A DNA stretch of 64,000 nt from Neorhizobium galegae bv. orientalis str. HAMBI 540 (lineage in GTDB: Bacteria > Pseudomonadota > Alphaproteobacteria > Rhizobiales > Rhizobiaceae): NCBI RefSeq assembly GCF_000731315.1, contig NZ_HG938353.1:1550001-1614000 (forward strand). The letters are read 5' to 3'. The notes below the pieces were generated by a model. That model had not been told where the DNA came from. It made no database searches and saw nothing but the letters and a program-made list of their open reading frames with translations. The translations under genes and the position numbers were made by a program. Shown piece by piece: positions 29,445 to 38,420 of this stretch (position 1 is its first letter; each line of letters starts with the position of its first letter).

Positions 29445-29834
29445 CTATTCTTCGGCGGGCACCGGCACCGGGCGGCCGTCCTCGTCGAGCGCAACCATGA
29501 TGAAAGTCCCTGCCGTGACCTTCTCGATCATCCGGTGACGTGCCCGCTGTGCCCAGGCTTCGACGGTCAGCGTGATCGACGAGCGTCCGACGCGGGTGAT
29601 TTCCGTATAGATGTTCAGCGTATCGCCGATCTTCACCGGCAGTTCGAAGGCCATTTCCTTGACCGCTGCCGTGACCACGCGGCCGCGGGCCCGTTCGGCG
29701 GCGCGGATGCCGCTCGCCAAGTCCATCTGCGCCATCACCCAGCCGCCGAAGATATCGCCGGCCGCGTTGGCATCCGCCGGCATGGCGAGCGTCCGGAGCG
29801 TCAGTTCGCCGGTCGGCTTGGGATTTTCGGTCAT
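29445..29834 (-). CDS. Acyl-CoA thioesterase, YciA-like hot-dog family
   Basis: A 129-residue single hot-dog domain hydrolase. The pattern AMPADANAAGDIFGGWVM is the signature of the YciA/BFIT group, with Asn and Asp near the catalytic helix, which hydrolyse acyl-CoA to free CoA and acid. VVTAAVKEMAFELPVKIGD is the central strand pair. ATG 29834 is chosen since it gives the family length; the frame is open to 29936 without a good ribosome site. It probably acts as a hexamer in the cytoplasm. Confidence 0.92.
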   Translation of the reverse strand: MTENPKPTGELTLRTLAMPADANAAGDIFGGWVMAQMDLASGIRAAERARGRVVTAAVKEMAFELPVKIGDTLNIYTEITRVGRSSITLTVEAWAQRARHRMIEKVTAGTFIMVALDEDGRPVPVPAEE

Positions 29835-30043
29835 GTCGTCTCTCTTTCGAAGCGGTTTTCGGGCGACTCCTCCCGCCGGGAGACTAACCGCACATGAAGG
29901 AGAAGGAAACTCCGCCAAAAAGCGTTTCAACATCAATTATTTAGGCTGAACTAATTCGCGTTCGCCGCGATTTGTCAGGGCTTCACTACCTAGTAACCAT
30001 CGACCATTAGAATTTAAGGCGAATTGCACATAAGGGGGGTCCC

Positions 30044-31882
30044 ATGCAACGTCTCGCCATTTCCTGGCGCCTTTATAGTCTTGTGCTCCTGTCGCTCGTC
30101 ATCCTCGGCGGCGCCATGGTCTTCAGCCTGTTCCAGAGCTACGCTTCGTCGGAACGGGAGCGGAAGGCGGGCCTTGCCCAGATGAACGATGTGGCGCTGA
30201 CCGTGCTCAAGAAATACCAGGCCCTCGAAGCCTCCGGCGCGATGACCCGCGAGCAGGCCCAGACCGAGGCCAAGGCGGTCATTTCGGTGATGCGCTACGG
30301 TGACGGCAGCGGCTATTTCTGGCTCAACGACATGCTGCCGCGGATGATCATGCATCCGATCAAGGCGGAGCTGAACGGCAAGGACCTGTCGAACGACAAG
30401 GACCCGAACGGCAAGTTCCTGTTCGTCGAGTTCGTCAATGCCGTCAAGGCAAGCCCGACGGGCAAGGGCTTCGTCGACTACTATTGGCCGAAGCCGGGCG
30501 CCGAGCAGCCGGTCGAGAAATATTCGCATGTCGCCGGTTTCGCGCCTTGGGGCTGGATCGTCGGCACCGGCGTCTATGTCGACGACCTGCACGCCATGTT
30601 CCGCCGCGACGCGATCAACTTCGCCTCGATGTTCGGCATCGGTGCGCTGGTGCTGATCGCCGGCGCCACCTTCGTGGTCAAGACGGTGACCGGCCCGATC
30701 GGCAAGATCAGGCAGGCGCTGCAGTCGATCGCATCGGGCGAGGCGCGCGTCACCGTGCCCTGCACCGAACAGAAGAATGAGATCGGCGAGATGGCCCGCG
30801 CGCTTTCCGTGCTGCGCGATTCGGTCGACGAACGGGTCCAGCTGCAGGCACGCGAGGCCGAACAGGCCCGCATGATCGCCAGCGAGCGCTCCGACAACGA
30901 GCGGACGATGACGGCCGCTGCCGACCGCCAGGGGCGTGCGATCAGCGAGCTTGGCCGGGCGCTCGAGGCGCTGGCCGGGGGCGACCTTTCCGTGGCACTC
31001 GTCGACATCGGCGAGGACTATGCAAAACTCCGCCACGATTTCAACGCGGCGGTCGGTTCGCTGCACCAGGCGATCGCGGCGATCTCCGAGACCAGCCTTG
31101 TGGTGCGCGACAGCGCCTCGGACATTTCCGGGGCGACGGGCCATCTGTCCAAGCGCACCGAACAGCAGGCGGCGGCGCTCGAAGAGACCGCGGCAGCACT
31201 CGACGAGATCACCGCAACCGTCCGCACCGCGTCGGAACGGGCCGTCGAGGCCCGCACCATGGTCAGCGAGACCAAGGATAGCGCCGGCCGTTCGGGCGAG
31301 ATCGTCCGCAATGCGATCGACGCCATGGGCAGGATCGAGGAGAGCTCCAACCGCATCAACCAGATCATCTCGGTGATCGACGAGATCGCCTTCCAGACCA
31401 ACCTTCTGGCGCTGAATGCCGGCGTCGAGGCGGCACGGGCCGGCGAGGCGGGCCGCGGTTTTGCGGTCGTGGCGCAGGAAGTGCGCGAACTGGCGCAGCG
31501 CTCCGCCAATGCCGCCAAGGAGATCAAGACGCTGATCGGCAATTCCGCCCGTGAGGTGGAAGGCGGCGTGGCACTGGTGCGCTCCACCGGCGATGCGCTG
31601 GTCGAGATCGCTACCCTGGTCGAGCGGGTCAACTCCCATGTGGACACGATTGCGACGGCCGCCCGCGAACAGGCGACCGGCCTCCAGGAGATCAATTCCT
31701 CCGTCAACCACATGGACCAGATGACCCAGCAGAATGCGGCGATGGTCGAGGAAACCACTGCGGCGAGCCAGACGCTCGCCGAACAGAGCCTGCATCTGCA
31801 AGGCCTCCTTTCGGCCTTCAGGCTCGGCAACGGAGGCCGCGCGGCAACCTCGGGTCAGGCATCCCGCGCTCGCGCCGCCTGA
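30044..31882 (+). CDS. Methyl-accepting chemotaxis protein with single Cache domain
   Basis: A 612-residue chemoreceptor. TM1 is at about 10-30. The periplasmic single-Cache domain (about 35-195) has the characteristic YGDGSGYFWLND and FAPWGWIVGTGVYVDD motifs. TM2 is at about 198-220, followed by a HAMP domain and the cytoplasmic coiled-coil signalling domain, whose tip EIAFQTNLLALNAGVEAARA lies near 447. There is no C-terminal CheR/CheB-binding pentapeptide. The ligand is probably a small organic acid, as for other single-Cache receptors, but this is inference. AGGGGGG sits before the ATG, a strong ribosome site. Confidence 0.94.
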   Translation: MQRLAISWRLYSLVLLSLVILGGAMVFSLFQSYASSERERKAGLAQMNDVALTVLKKYQALEASGAMTREQAQTEAKAVISVMRYGDGSGYFWLNDMLPRMIMHPIKAELNGKDLSNDKDPNGKFLFVEFVNAVKASPTGKGFVDYYWPKPGAEQPVEKYSHVAGFAPWGWIVGTGVYVDDLHAMFRRDAINFASMFGIGALVLIAGATFVVKTVTGPIGKIRQALQSIASGEARVTVPCTEQKNEIGEMARALSVLRDSVDERVQLQAREAEQARMIASERSDNERTMTAAADRQGRAISELGRALEALAGGDLSVALVDIGEDYAKLRHDFNAAVGSLHQAIAAISETSLVVRDSASDISGATGHLSKRTEQQAAALEETAAALDEITATVRTASERAVEARTMVSETKDSAGRSGEIVRNAIDAMGRIEESSNRINQIISVIDEIAFQTNLLALNAGVEAARAGEAGRGFAVVAQEVRELAQRSANAAKEIKTLIGNSAREVEGGVALVRSTGDALVEIATLVERVNSHVDTIATAAREQATGLQEINSSVNHMDQMTQQNAAMVEETTAASQTLAEQSLHLQGLLSAFRLGNGGRAATSGQASRARAA

Positions 31883-31911
31883 TCGACCCCGATCCACCGC
31901 TGAAAAACCAG

Positions 31912-31947
31912 AGGCCGCCGGCGCAAAAAAAAGCCCGGCGGCCTTTT
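31912..31947 (+). terminator. Rho-independent terminator after the chemoreceptor gene
   Basis: AGGCCGCCGG (31912-31921) pairs with CCGGCGGCCT (31935-31944) in a perfect 10-base stem, followed by TTT. It lies 30 bases after the receptor stop. Confidence 0.8.
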
Positions 31948-32129
31948 GCTGTCGGGCGCATTGAAATGGATCGCCAGAATGGAGGCAATGGGACGGCGGG
32001 CGTCCTGAAACGACCTTAAATTGCACCGAAAGGTCACGAAAGAGCCTTGATTTCTCAAAGGTTCATTTACCGACTTTGCCTAAACTCTCAGCGTGTGTCA
32101 TTTCGGCACCGGAAGAGTGGCAAACTTGT

Positions 32130-33584
32130 ATGGCGTATGCTTCCCTTTCTCGGCGGGTGATCGGCTCGCTGATGATCCCGACAATGCTGGCTGCCTGCTC
32201 CGCCGGGGATCTCGTTCCGCCGGCGTCGATCGATAACGGCCGCGTCGGGGCGATCCAGCCGATGCGCGACATACCGCGCGAGCCCGCCTCGCAGCAGGCC
32301 TATCCGACGAACCCCGCGCCGGTCTCCGGGGCCCGCGCCGTCGATTACGCAAATACGCCGAACCTTGCGGGCGCCGGCTATCAAAATTCAGCCTATCCCA
32401 ATTCGGGCGCCAATAACGGCGGCCACTATCTGCGGGCGCCGGAGCCGGTGCAGTCTGCGCCGCTTGGCGCCCCGATGTCGCAGCAGGCACCCGGCGCGCG
32501 CCAGGGCCGCCTGCCGATGATCGACAGCGACGAGGCGATGCAGCAGCAGGCCTCTGCTCGACAGCGCAATACGACCCGTAATGCCGGGCCGACGACCATT
32601 CCGGAGGACGGCGTCAACATCGATGCCGAGCTCGGTTTCGGCCCCGACGAGAGCGATGTCACGGGGCTTGCCGCGGAAGAGGATTCCGATATCGCCGAGG
32701 GCGTCGGCGACCAGCCCGTCGTCGACGGCATCGGCACCGACAATCCCCGCGCGCTGCAGTCGCGCCGCCAGCCGATTTCCCAACCCATGAACGACGACCG
32801 TGTGCTGGTGCCGCCGAAGCGCCAGGGCGCCGGCCTGCAAGGCGATCTTTCGAACGGCAACGCGGCCAATCGCGACATGGCCTGGGGCAATGAGCGGAGC
32901 ATAGCACCTCCCGGCAGCAGATCGGCGGCCGGCACGCAGCAGGTAGCAATGCTGCGGCCCAACAATCCGATGATCGACAGCGGCCCGATGAGCCAGCGCG
33001 ACATGCCCTGGCAGCGCGATGTGATGCCGCAGTCGGAGGTGAGCTGCCGGGCGGAACTGAGGCGCCTCGGCGTCGAATTCGACGACCGGCCGCCCATCGA
33101 CGCAGGCCCGAGCTGCAGGGTGCCTTATCCAGTGAAACTCTCCGGCCTGTCCGGCAATATCGACGTCAAGCCGGCCGTCACGCTGAACTGCCAGACGACG
33201 CTCGCCTTTGCCAAATGGGTAAAGAACGAGCTCGCGCCTTCCGCCCGTTACCGCTATCTGACCGGCATCCAGAAGATCGTGCCAATGGGCGGTTATTCCT
33301 GCCGGCGGATGAACAACAGCAACCAGCGCAACAATCCGATGTCCGAGCATGCCAAGGGCAACGCCATCGACATCGGCCAGATCGTGCTGAAGGACGGCCA
33401 CGAGATCGACGTGCGCAAGAAGGGCCTGTTCTCGATGCGCGAGGGCGGTCTCCTGAAGGCGGTGCGCAGCGACAGCTGCAAGTATTTCAGCACTGTGCTC
33501 GGTCCGGGCAGCAATGCGGAACACTGGAACCATTTTCACTTCGACCTGCGCTCCCGCAGGGGCGGCAAGCGCTATTGCGACTGA
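32130..33584 (+). CDS. Extensin-like lipoprotein
   Basis: A 484-residue envelope lipoprotein. The lipobox is LAAC with Cys23 after the hydrophobic GSLMIPTML, so it should be acylated and anchored to a membrane. A long Pro/Gln/Asn/Ala-rich disordered linker (about 25-310) precedes the C-terminal extensin-like domain. That domain has conserved cysteines (SCRAEL, SCRVPYP, LNCQTT, YSCRRMN) and metal-site-like motifs SEHAKGNAIDIG and HWNHFHFDL. These recall the D-Ala-D-Ala peptidase fold, so murein binding or trimming is possible. ATG 32130 is chosen because it gives the lipobox; a TTG at 32076 is the longer alternative. Confidence 0.85.
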   Translation: MAYASLSRRVIGSLMIPTMLAACSAGDLVPPASIDNGRVGAIQPMRDIPREPASQQAYPTNPAPVSGARAVDYANTPNLAGAGYQNSAYPNSGANNGGHYLRAPEPVQSAPLGAPMSQQAPGARQGRLPMIDSDEAMQQQASARQRNTTRNAGPTTIPEDGVNIDAELGFGPDESDVTGLAAEEDSDIAEGVGDQPVVDGIGTDNPRALQSRRQPISQPMNDDRVLVPPKRQGAGLQGDLSNGNAANRDMAWGNERSIAPPGSRSAAGTQQVAMLRPNNPMIDSGPMSQRDMPWQRDVMPQSEVSCRAELRRLGVEFDDRPPIDAGPSCRVPYPVKLSGLSGNIDVKPAVTLNCQTTLAFAKWVKNELAPSARYRYLTGIQKIVPMGGYSCRRMNNSNQRNNPMSEHAKGNAIDIGQIVLKDGHEIDVRKKGLFSMREGGLLKAVRSDSCKYFSTVLGPGSNAEHWNHFHFDLRSRRGGKRYCD

Positions 33585-33593
33585 AGTCTGACG

Positions 33594-33917
33594 ATGGCCG
33601 ATGCCGACATGCTCCGCAGTCTGGCCCTCTCGCTCGAAGGAGCGTCCGAGGCACCGCATTTCGACCGGGCGGCGTTCAAGGTCAGGCGCATCTTCGCGAC
33701 GCTTGCGGCCGATGGCCTGACCGCGAATTTCAAGTTCGCGCCCGACGAGCAGCAGTTCAAATGCGAGATGCTGCCGCATGCCTTTTCGCCGGTCCAGAAC
33801 GCCTGGGGCCGTCAGGGCTGGACGACGGCGGTTCTTTCCGAACTCGAAGAGGCGGACCTCCGCGACGCTCTGGAAACGGCATGGCGGCATGCGCTGCCCG
33901 GCAGACGCAGGACCTGA
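33594..33917 (+). CDS. MmcQ/YjbR family protein
   Basis: A 107-residue protein of the MmcQ/YjbR (DUF419) fold. AAFKVRRIFATL and NFKFAPDEQQFKCEML are the core strands, and GRQGWTTAVL is the usual late motif. The family has a CyaY-like fold and is sometimes called DNA-binding, but its role is not settled. It lies 9 bases after the extensin-like gene and may share its transcript. Confidence 0.82.
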   Translation: MADADMLRSLALSLEGASEAPHFDRAAFKVRRIFATLAADGLTANFKFAPDEQQFKCEMLPHAFSPVQNAWGRQGWTTAVLSELEEADLRDALETAWRHALPGRRRT

Positions 33918-34040
33918 GCCTTTCCTTCGGATACGCCCGAGGCATGGCGATTGCGGCGAGCCTGTGGACATTAATGGTCCATAAACCATATGCGGCAACC
34001 AAACTGGAACCATAAGCAGCGGCGACGCAAGAGTGGTGGC

Positions 34041-34122
34041 GCCGCAGTCCGCCCCCCAGGCTTTACCCCTACTGCGGCACGAGGCCCGACGCGCAGACCA
34101 TGCCCATGGCGCGTCGGGTCTC
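34041..34122. other. Tandem hairpins in the intergenic gap
   Basis: GCCGCAGT (34041-34048) pairs with ACTGCGGC (34071-34078). Three bases on, a 14-base arm starting GAGGCCCGACGCGC (34081-34094) pairs with GCGCGTCGGGTCTC (34109-34122) with one mismatch. Neither is followed by a T run on the plus strand. They may belong to a plus-strand RNA or be a palindromic repeat. Confidence 0.4.
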
Positions 34123-34157
34123 ACCCGGCCACCCGAACGGAATTGGCTTGAATCCAC

Positions 34158-34186
34158 AAAAAAGAAAGCCGGCTCAGAGAGCCGGC
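34158..34186 (-). terminator. Strong minus-strand Rho-independent terminator
   Basis: GCCGGCTC (34168-34175) and GAGCCGGC (34179-34186) form a perfect 8-base stem with a 3-base loop. On the minus strand it is followed by TTTCTTTTTTG. No minus-strand protein gene leads into it, so it argues for a non-coding transcript. Confidence 0.75.
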
Positions 34187-34275
34187 GAGAATGGAGGTCG
34201 GGCTCGCGGGGATGAGCCGTGCTTCCGGTTACTGAAGAACTCATACTTGAAAACAGTATGCATGCGGCAAGCGGA
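34158..34275 (-). ncRNA. Candidate trans-acting small RNA
   Basis: On the minus strand a small hairpin CATACT-GTTTTCA-AGTATG (34243-34261) is followed by a mostly open stretch with a pyrimidine-rich GACCTCCATTCTC. Then comes a terminator stem with a T run. This layout (5' hairpin, CU-rich anti-Shine-Dalgarno segment, terminator with U tail) is typical of Hfq-dependent riboregulators in rhizobia. The 5' end is not defined; no clear promoter was seen, so the upper coordinate is an estimate. Hfq itself is encoded at 6500. Confidence 0.45.
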
Positions 34276-34451
34276 AACGAGAAAGACTAAAACACTTTGG
34301 TCATGACGGTCGCGCGAGGGGTTACGTGCGGCGTAAAGGGCGGGACCGTTGCTTGCCTGGTGGGGACAATGCTGTAAGAACGTCACGGAAAAATGACAGC
34401 GGCAGTGGATGAATATCCTTCTTCGGATCCGATGTCGGACTGGAGACCGGA

Positions 34452-35273
34452 ATGTTGTCCATCGCAACGCTTTTCCCTTTCATCCTGGCGCTTCTGGCCG
34501 GCGGTGCGGCCGCTGGAATTCTCGCCGGCATGTTCGGCATCGGCGGCGGCGCCATCCTGGTGCCGATCTTCTTCCACGTTTTCGGGCTCCTCGGCGTGCC
34601 CGAAGACATACGCATGCAATTGGCACTCGGCACGTCGCTGGCGATCATCGTGCCCACCTCGATCCGCTCCTTCATGGCGCACCGGCAGCGTGGCGCGGTC
34701 GATACCGATTTGCTCAAGGGCTGGATCGTCGCGGTGCCGCTCGGCACGCTGATCGCCACCCTGATCGCGGCCAAGGCGACCAGCGTCGAACTGCAGCTGA
34801 TCTTCGCGGTCATCGCCCTGGTGCTTGCCTTCCGGATGATCTTCAACCGCGCCACCTGGAAGCTCGGCGACGACCTGCCCGGCAATCCCATCAAATTCCT
34901 GGTCGGCACCGGGATCGGCATCCTGTCCGGACTGATGGGGATTGGCGGCGGCATTCTCAACAATACGTTCATGACGCTTTACGGCCGCTCCATCCACCAG
35001 GGGGTTGCGACCTCCTCGGGCGTCGGAGTGCTGATTTCGCTGCCGGGGTTGGTCGGGTATGTCTGGGGCGGTTGGGGCAGACCCGGCCTTCCGCCATTCT
35101 CGACCGGCTATATCAACTGGCTGGCGGTGGCGCTGCTGATCCCGGTCACGCTCTATCTGGCGCCGGTCGGTGCGCGGCTGGCGCATGTCATGTCGAAACG
35201 GCAGCTCGAAATCGGCTTCGGTATCTTCCTGGTCGTCATCTCGGCGCAGTTCTTCCTGTCGATTATCCTCTGA
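34452..35273 (+). CDS. TSUP (TauE/SafE) family membrane permease
   Basis: A 273-residue inner-membrane protein with seven to eight helices and the duplicated glycine-rich motif of the family (GMFGIGGGAILVP near 27-39; GLMGIGGGILNN near 159-170). TSUP proteins move sulfite, sulfoacetate or related organosulfur anions, often as exporters. The substrate here is not known. It ends 102 bases before the ABC ATPase gene and may be separately expressed. Confidence 0.92.
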   Translation: MLSIATLFPFILALLAGGAAAGILAGMFGIGGGAILVPIFFHVFGLLGVPEDIRMQLALGTSLAIIVPTSIRSFMAHRQRGAVDTDLLKGWIVAVPLGTLIATLIAAKATSVELQLIFAVIALVLAFRMIFNRATWKLGDDLPGNPIKFLVGTGIGILSGLMGIGGGILNNTFMTLYGRSIHQGVATSSGVGVLISLPGLVGYVWGGWGRPGLPPFSTGYINWLAVALLIPVTLYLAPVGARLAHVMSKRQLEIGFGIFLVVISAQFFLSIIL

Positions 35274-35375
35274 AACCGTCAGCAATATTCTTCCACAAGG
35301 GATGGTTTCGAAGGTTGGGGTGCCTATATTCGCGGCGCATCCCGCAAATAGAATCCTTGGGAAGAACCGTTCCGC

Positions 35376-36314
35376 ATGGCCTCAGTCGTTTCCATAGATA
35401 AACTTACCAAGACCTACGAGAACGGGTTTCAGGCGCTGAAGGGCGTCGACCTGGAAATCGAGGAAGGCGAGATTCTGGCGCTGCTCGGCCCGAACGGCGC
35501 TGGCAAGACGACGTTGATCTCGATCATCTGTGGTCTCGTCAATCCCTCGACCGGCAAGGTGATGGTCGGTGGCCACGATGTCATCAGGGATTTCCGCCAG
35601 ACGCGGTCGCTGATCGGTCTCGTGCCGCAGGAACTGACGACCGACATGTTCGAGACGGTCTGGAACACGGTCACCTTCTCCCGCGGCGTCTACGGCAAGA
35701 AGCCCAATCCGGCGCTGGTCGAGAGCGTGCTGAAGGAACTGTCTCTCTGGAGCAAGAAGGACAACATGCTGCGCGAACTTTCGGGCGGCATGAAGCGGCG
35801 GGTGATGATCGCCAAGGCGCTCGCCCACGAGCCGAAAATCCTGTTCCTCGACGAGCCGACCGCCGGCGTCGACGTCAATCTGCGCCGCGAGATGTGGCAG
35901 GTCGTCGAGAAGCTGCGCGAGACCGGCGTCACCATTATCCTCACCACCCACTATATCGAGGAGGCGGAAGAGATCGCCGACCGGGTAGGCGTCATCAACG
36001 GCGGCAAGCTGCTGCTGATCGAGGAAAAGGCGGCGCTGATGAAGAAGCTCGGCCGCAAGCAGCTCCGGCTCGAACTGTCCGAGCCGCTGAAGGTATTGCC
36101 GGAAAGCCTCGGTGCATACAACCTGACGCTTTCCGAAGACGGCACGGCACTGATCCACGAATACCAGGGAGAGGAAGGGCAGGGCACGATCGCATCGCTG
36201 CTGTCGACGCTCGCTTCCGAGGACATTCATTTCCGCGATCTTTCCACGCGTCAAAGCTCGCTCGAGGACATTTTCGTGGCGCTGGTAGGCGAAAAAGTCG
36301 GAGAAAACGCATGA
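35376..36314 (+). CDS. ABC-2 type exporter, ATPase subunit
   Basis: A 312-residue ATPase with Walker [10 protein letters not shown] (38-46), signature LSGGMKRR near 135 and Walker [13 protein letters not shown] near 156. The C-terminal 90 residues form the accessory domain usual in drug- and polysaccharide-type ABC-2 exporters (DRA/NodI-like). It overlaps the permease gene by 4 bases (ATGA). With that permease it would form an exporter of unknown substrate; similar pairs are often annotated as multidrug or lipid transporters. Confidence 0.93.
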   Translation: MASVVSIDKLTKTYENGFQALKGVDLEIEEGEILALLGPNGAGKTTLISIICGLVNPSTGKVMVGGHDVIRDFRQTRSLIGLVPQELTTDMFETVWNTVTFSRGVYGKKPNPALVESVLKELSLWSKKDNMLRELSGGMKRRVMIAKALAHEPKILFLDEPTAGVDVNLRREMWQVVEKLRETGVTIILTTHYIEEAEEIADRVGVINGGKLLLIEEKAALMKKLGRKQLRLELSEPLKVLPESLGAYNLTLSEDGTALIHEYQGEEGQGTIASLLSTLASEDIHFRDLSTRQSSLEDIFVALVGEKVGENA

Positions 36315-37072
36315 ATTTCGAAGCGATCAAGTCGATCTATGTCTTCGAGATGGCCCGGCTGCGCCGTACGCTCCTGCAGAGCGTCATCTCTCCGGTCATC
36401 ACCACCTCGCTTTATTTCATCGTCTTCGGCACTGCGATCGGTTCGCGCATCCAGACGGTCGAAGGTGTTTCCTACGGGTCGTTCATTACCCCTGGCCTGA
36501 TCATGCTGACGCTGCTGACGCAATGCATCAGCAACGGCTCGATCGGCATCTATTTCCCGAAATTCACCGGCACGATCTACGAAATCCTGTCGGCGCCGGT
36601 TGCGATGACCGAGATCATCGTCGGTTATGTCGGCGCGGCGGCGACCAAGGGGCTGATCATCGGCCTGATCATTCTCGCCACCGCCTCGTTCTTCGTCGAC
36701 ATTCACATCGCCCATCCGTTCATGATGGTGCTTTTCCTGGTGCTGACGGCGGTCACCTTCAGCATGTTCGGTTTCATCATCGGCATCTGGGCGAAGAATT
36801 TCGAACAGCTCAACGTCATCCCGATGCTGGTCGTGCCGCCTTTGACCTTCCTCGGCGGCAGCTTCTATTCGATCAACATGCTGCCGCCCTTCTGGCAGAC
36901 GGTCAGCCATTTCAACCCGGTCCTCTATCTCGTCTCCGGCTTCCGCTGGAGTTTCTACGAGATCGCCGACGTCAACCCGATGGTGAGCCTCGGGATGATC
37001 ACCCTGTTCCTGGTCATCTGCCTGTCGATCCTGGGCTGGATCTTCAAGACGGGCTATCGGCTGCGCAACTGA
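36311..37072 (+). CDS. ABC-2 type exporter, permease subunit
   Basis: A 253-residue integral membrane protein with six helices. The motifs [16 protein letters not shown] and the conserved [13 protein letters not shown] are typical of ABC-2 permeases of the NodJ/YadH type. The reading frame is open far upstream, but that part is a shadow of the ATPase gene; ATG 36311 fits the 4-base overlap and gives the family size. A hairpin follows directly after its stop. Confidence 0.93.
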   Translation: MNFEAIKSIYVFEMARLRRTLLQSVISPVITTSLYFIVFGTAIGSRIQTVEGVSYGSFITPGLIMLTLLTQCISNGSIGIYFPKFTGTIYEILSAPVAMTEIIVGYVGAAATKGLIIGLIILATASFFVDIHIAHPFMMVLFLVLTAVTFSMFGFIIGIWAKNFEQLNVIPMLVVPPLTFLGGSFYSINMLPPFWQTVSHFNPVLYLVSGFRWSFYEIADVNPMVSLGMITLFLVICLSILGWIFKTGYRLRN

Positions 37073-37086
37073 CCGCAGCCGATAGC
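37053..37086. terminator. Hairpin between convergent ABC permease and MFS genes
   Basis: GCTATCGGCTGCG (37053-37065) pairs perfectly with CGCAGCCGATAGC (37074-37086) across an 8-base loop that contains the permease stop codon. It has no T run, so it may stop transcription weakly or protect mRNA 3' ends on both strands. Confidence 0.5.
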
Positions 37087-37096
37087 CGTGTTCGGT

Positions 37097-38326
37097 TCAG
37101 CCCTGGCTGAGTTGGACCTGGCGTCCGCCGCGTGCGACCATCACCGACGCACCGAGAATGGCTGCGATGCCGAGGAAGGTCATGACGCCGAGCGGTCCCT
37201 GGGCGTCGATCAGCAGGCCGCCGAGTACGGCGCCGCTGGATATGGCGATCTGGAAGGTCGTCAGCAGCAGCGCGCCGGCGCTTTCCGCCTCATCCGGTGC
37301 CGCCCGGGTGATGTAGCTCTGGATGCTGACCGGCAGCGCGCCGAAGGCAAAACCCCAGAGCGTGATGGCAACCGCTGCTGCCACCGTCGAAGCCCCGAGG
37401 GAGACGAGGAGCACGGCGGAAACGGCGATCAGGCTGGAGGCGAAGACGACGCCGAGCGTCGAACTGCGTTCGGTGATCATGCCGCCGACGATATTGCCGA
37501 AGAAACCGCCGACACCATAGGCGAGCAGGAGGAGCGAGACCATCTCGACATCAAGCCGCGGGACGTCTTCCAGATAGGGGCGGATATAGGTGAAGCCCGC
37601 AAAATGGCCGGCGACGATGAGAAGGGTGGCGATGAGGCCGATGCGGATCTTCGGCCGCTTGAGGACTTCCGCCAGCGTGCCGAGCCCGGCATGTCCGGCT
37701 GGCGGCAGCGAGGGTACGGTGACGAGCTGCGCGATGAGCGCCAGCACGCCGACAGCGCCGGCGAGTACGAAGGCCGCCCGCCAGCCGAGCGTGGAGCCGA
37801 TATAGGCACCGAGCGGTGCCGCCATGACCGTCGCCACCGAGACGCCGGTGAAGATCATCGCCATGGCGCGCGGCAGGTGGTTCATGGGCACGAGCCGCAT
37901 GGCAAGCGCCCCGGCCATGGCCCAGAAGCCGCCGAGCCCGATGCCGAGCAGGACGCGCGACACGAGGAGCAGGGTCAGGCCGTTGGCAAGGGCCGCCAGC
38001 GCGCAGGAGAGAATGAGGAGGGCGGTCAGCCCGAACAGCGTCCAGCGCCGGTTGAAGCTGCGGGTGCCGATGACGACGCCGGGGCCGGCAAAAGCTGCGA
38101 CGACCGCCGTCACCGTCACGGTCTGGCCCGCAACGCCGGAACTGATGCCGAGATCGGCGGAGATCGGGGTGAGCAGGCTGGCCGGCAGGAACTCTGCCGT
38201 CACGAGGCCGAAAACGCCGAGGGTGAGCGCGATGACCGCGTCCCACCGGGCCTTGGCCGATGTGTTCGGGGACGACGTGTCGCGCACGACATCATCCTCT
38301 TCGAAAGTGCTGTCAGTCATGGTCAT
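37097..38326 (-). CDS. MFS transporter, arabinose-efflux/drug-export type
   Basis: A 409-residue major facilitator with twelve helices. TAEFLPASLLTPISADLGIS and FNRRWTLFGLTALLI are characteristic of the YdhP/AraJ (DHA1) group of sugar- and drug-exporting proteins. AGGA precedes the second ATG (38320) at better spacing than the first. It is divergent from the AraC-type gene at 38421 across 94 bases, so that regulator probably controls it. The substrate is unknown. Confidence 0.88.
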   Translation of the reverse strand: MTMTDSTFEEDDVVRDTSSPNTSAKARWDAVIALTLGVFGLVTAEFLPASLLTPISADLGISSGVAGQTVTVTAVVAAFAGPGVVIGTRSFNRRWTLFGLTALLILSCALAALANGLTLLLVSRVLLGIGLGGFWAMAGALAMRLVPMNHLPRAMAMIFTGVSVATVMAAPLGAYIGSTLGWRAAFVLAGAVGVLALIAQLVTVPSLPPAGHAGLGTLAEVLKRPKIRIGLIATLLIVAGHFAGFTYIRPYLEDVPRLDVEMVSLLLLAYGVGGFFGNIVGGMITERSSTLGVVFASSLIAVSAVLLVSLGASTVAAAVAITLWGFAFGALPVSIQSYITRAAPDEAESAGALLLTTFQIAISSGAVLGGLLIDAQGPLGVMTFLGIAAILGASVMVARGGRQVQLSQG

Positions 38327-38420
38327 GTCCTGTCTTGGGAGGTGGCGCGGAGGACCGGGCCGGGAATGTAGACCAGACTTAGGCGTGACAGCCTGTACTT
38401 TCCATGCTAGAAAATCCGAT
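38327..38420. promoter_or_regulatory. Divergent promoter region of the MFS and AraC genes
   Basis: These 94 bases must hold both promoters. AGGC-GTGACA-GCCT (about 38382-38395) is a small inverted repeat that could be part of an operator. I cannot place -10 or -35 boxes with confidence. Confidence 0.3.

Larger units (their letters stand above)
33918..34451. other. 534-base gap holding hairpins and a probable minus-strand sRNA
   Basis: No protein gene is supported. The gap contains two consecutive strong hairpins (34041-34078 and 34081-34122), then a minus-strand terminator (34158-34186) with folded sequence upstream of it. These are listed separately. The short open frames here are Arg-rich shadows without ribosome sites. 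Confidence 0.6.

Noticed and set aside
32388..34244. 618-codon minus-strand open frame over the extensin-like gene
   Set aside because: Antisense shadow; no ribosome site, and it runs across the candidate mmcQ and hairpin region.
37088..38371. 427-codon plus-strand open frame opposite the MFS gene
   Set aside because: Glu/Asp/Gly/Arg-rich shadow; the minus-strand frame has twelve hydrophobic helices.
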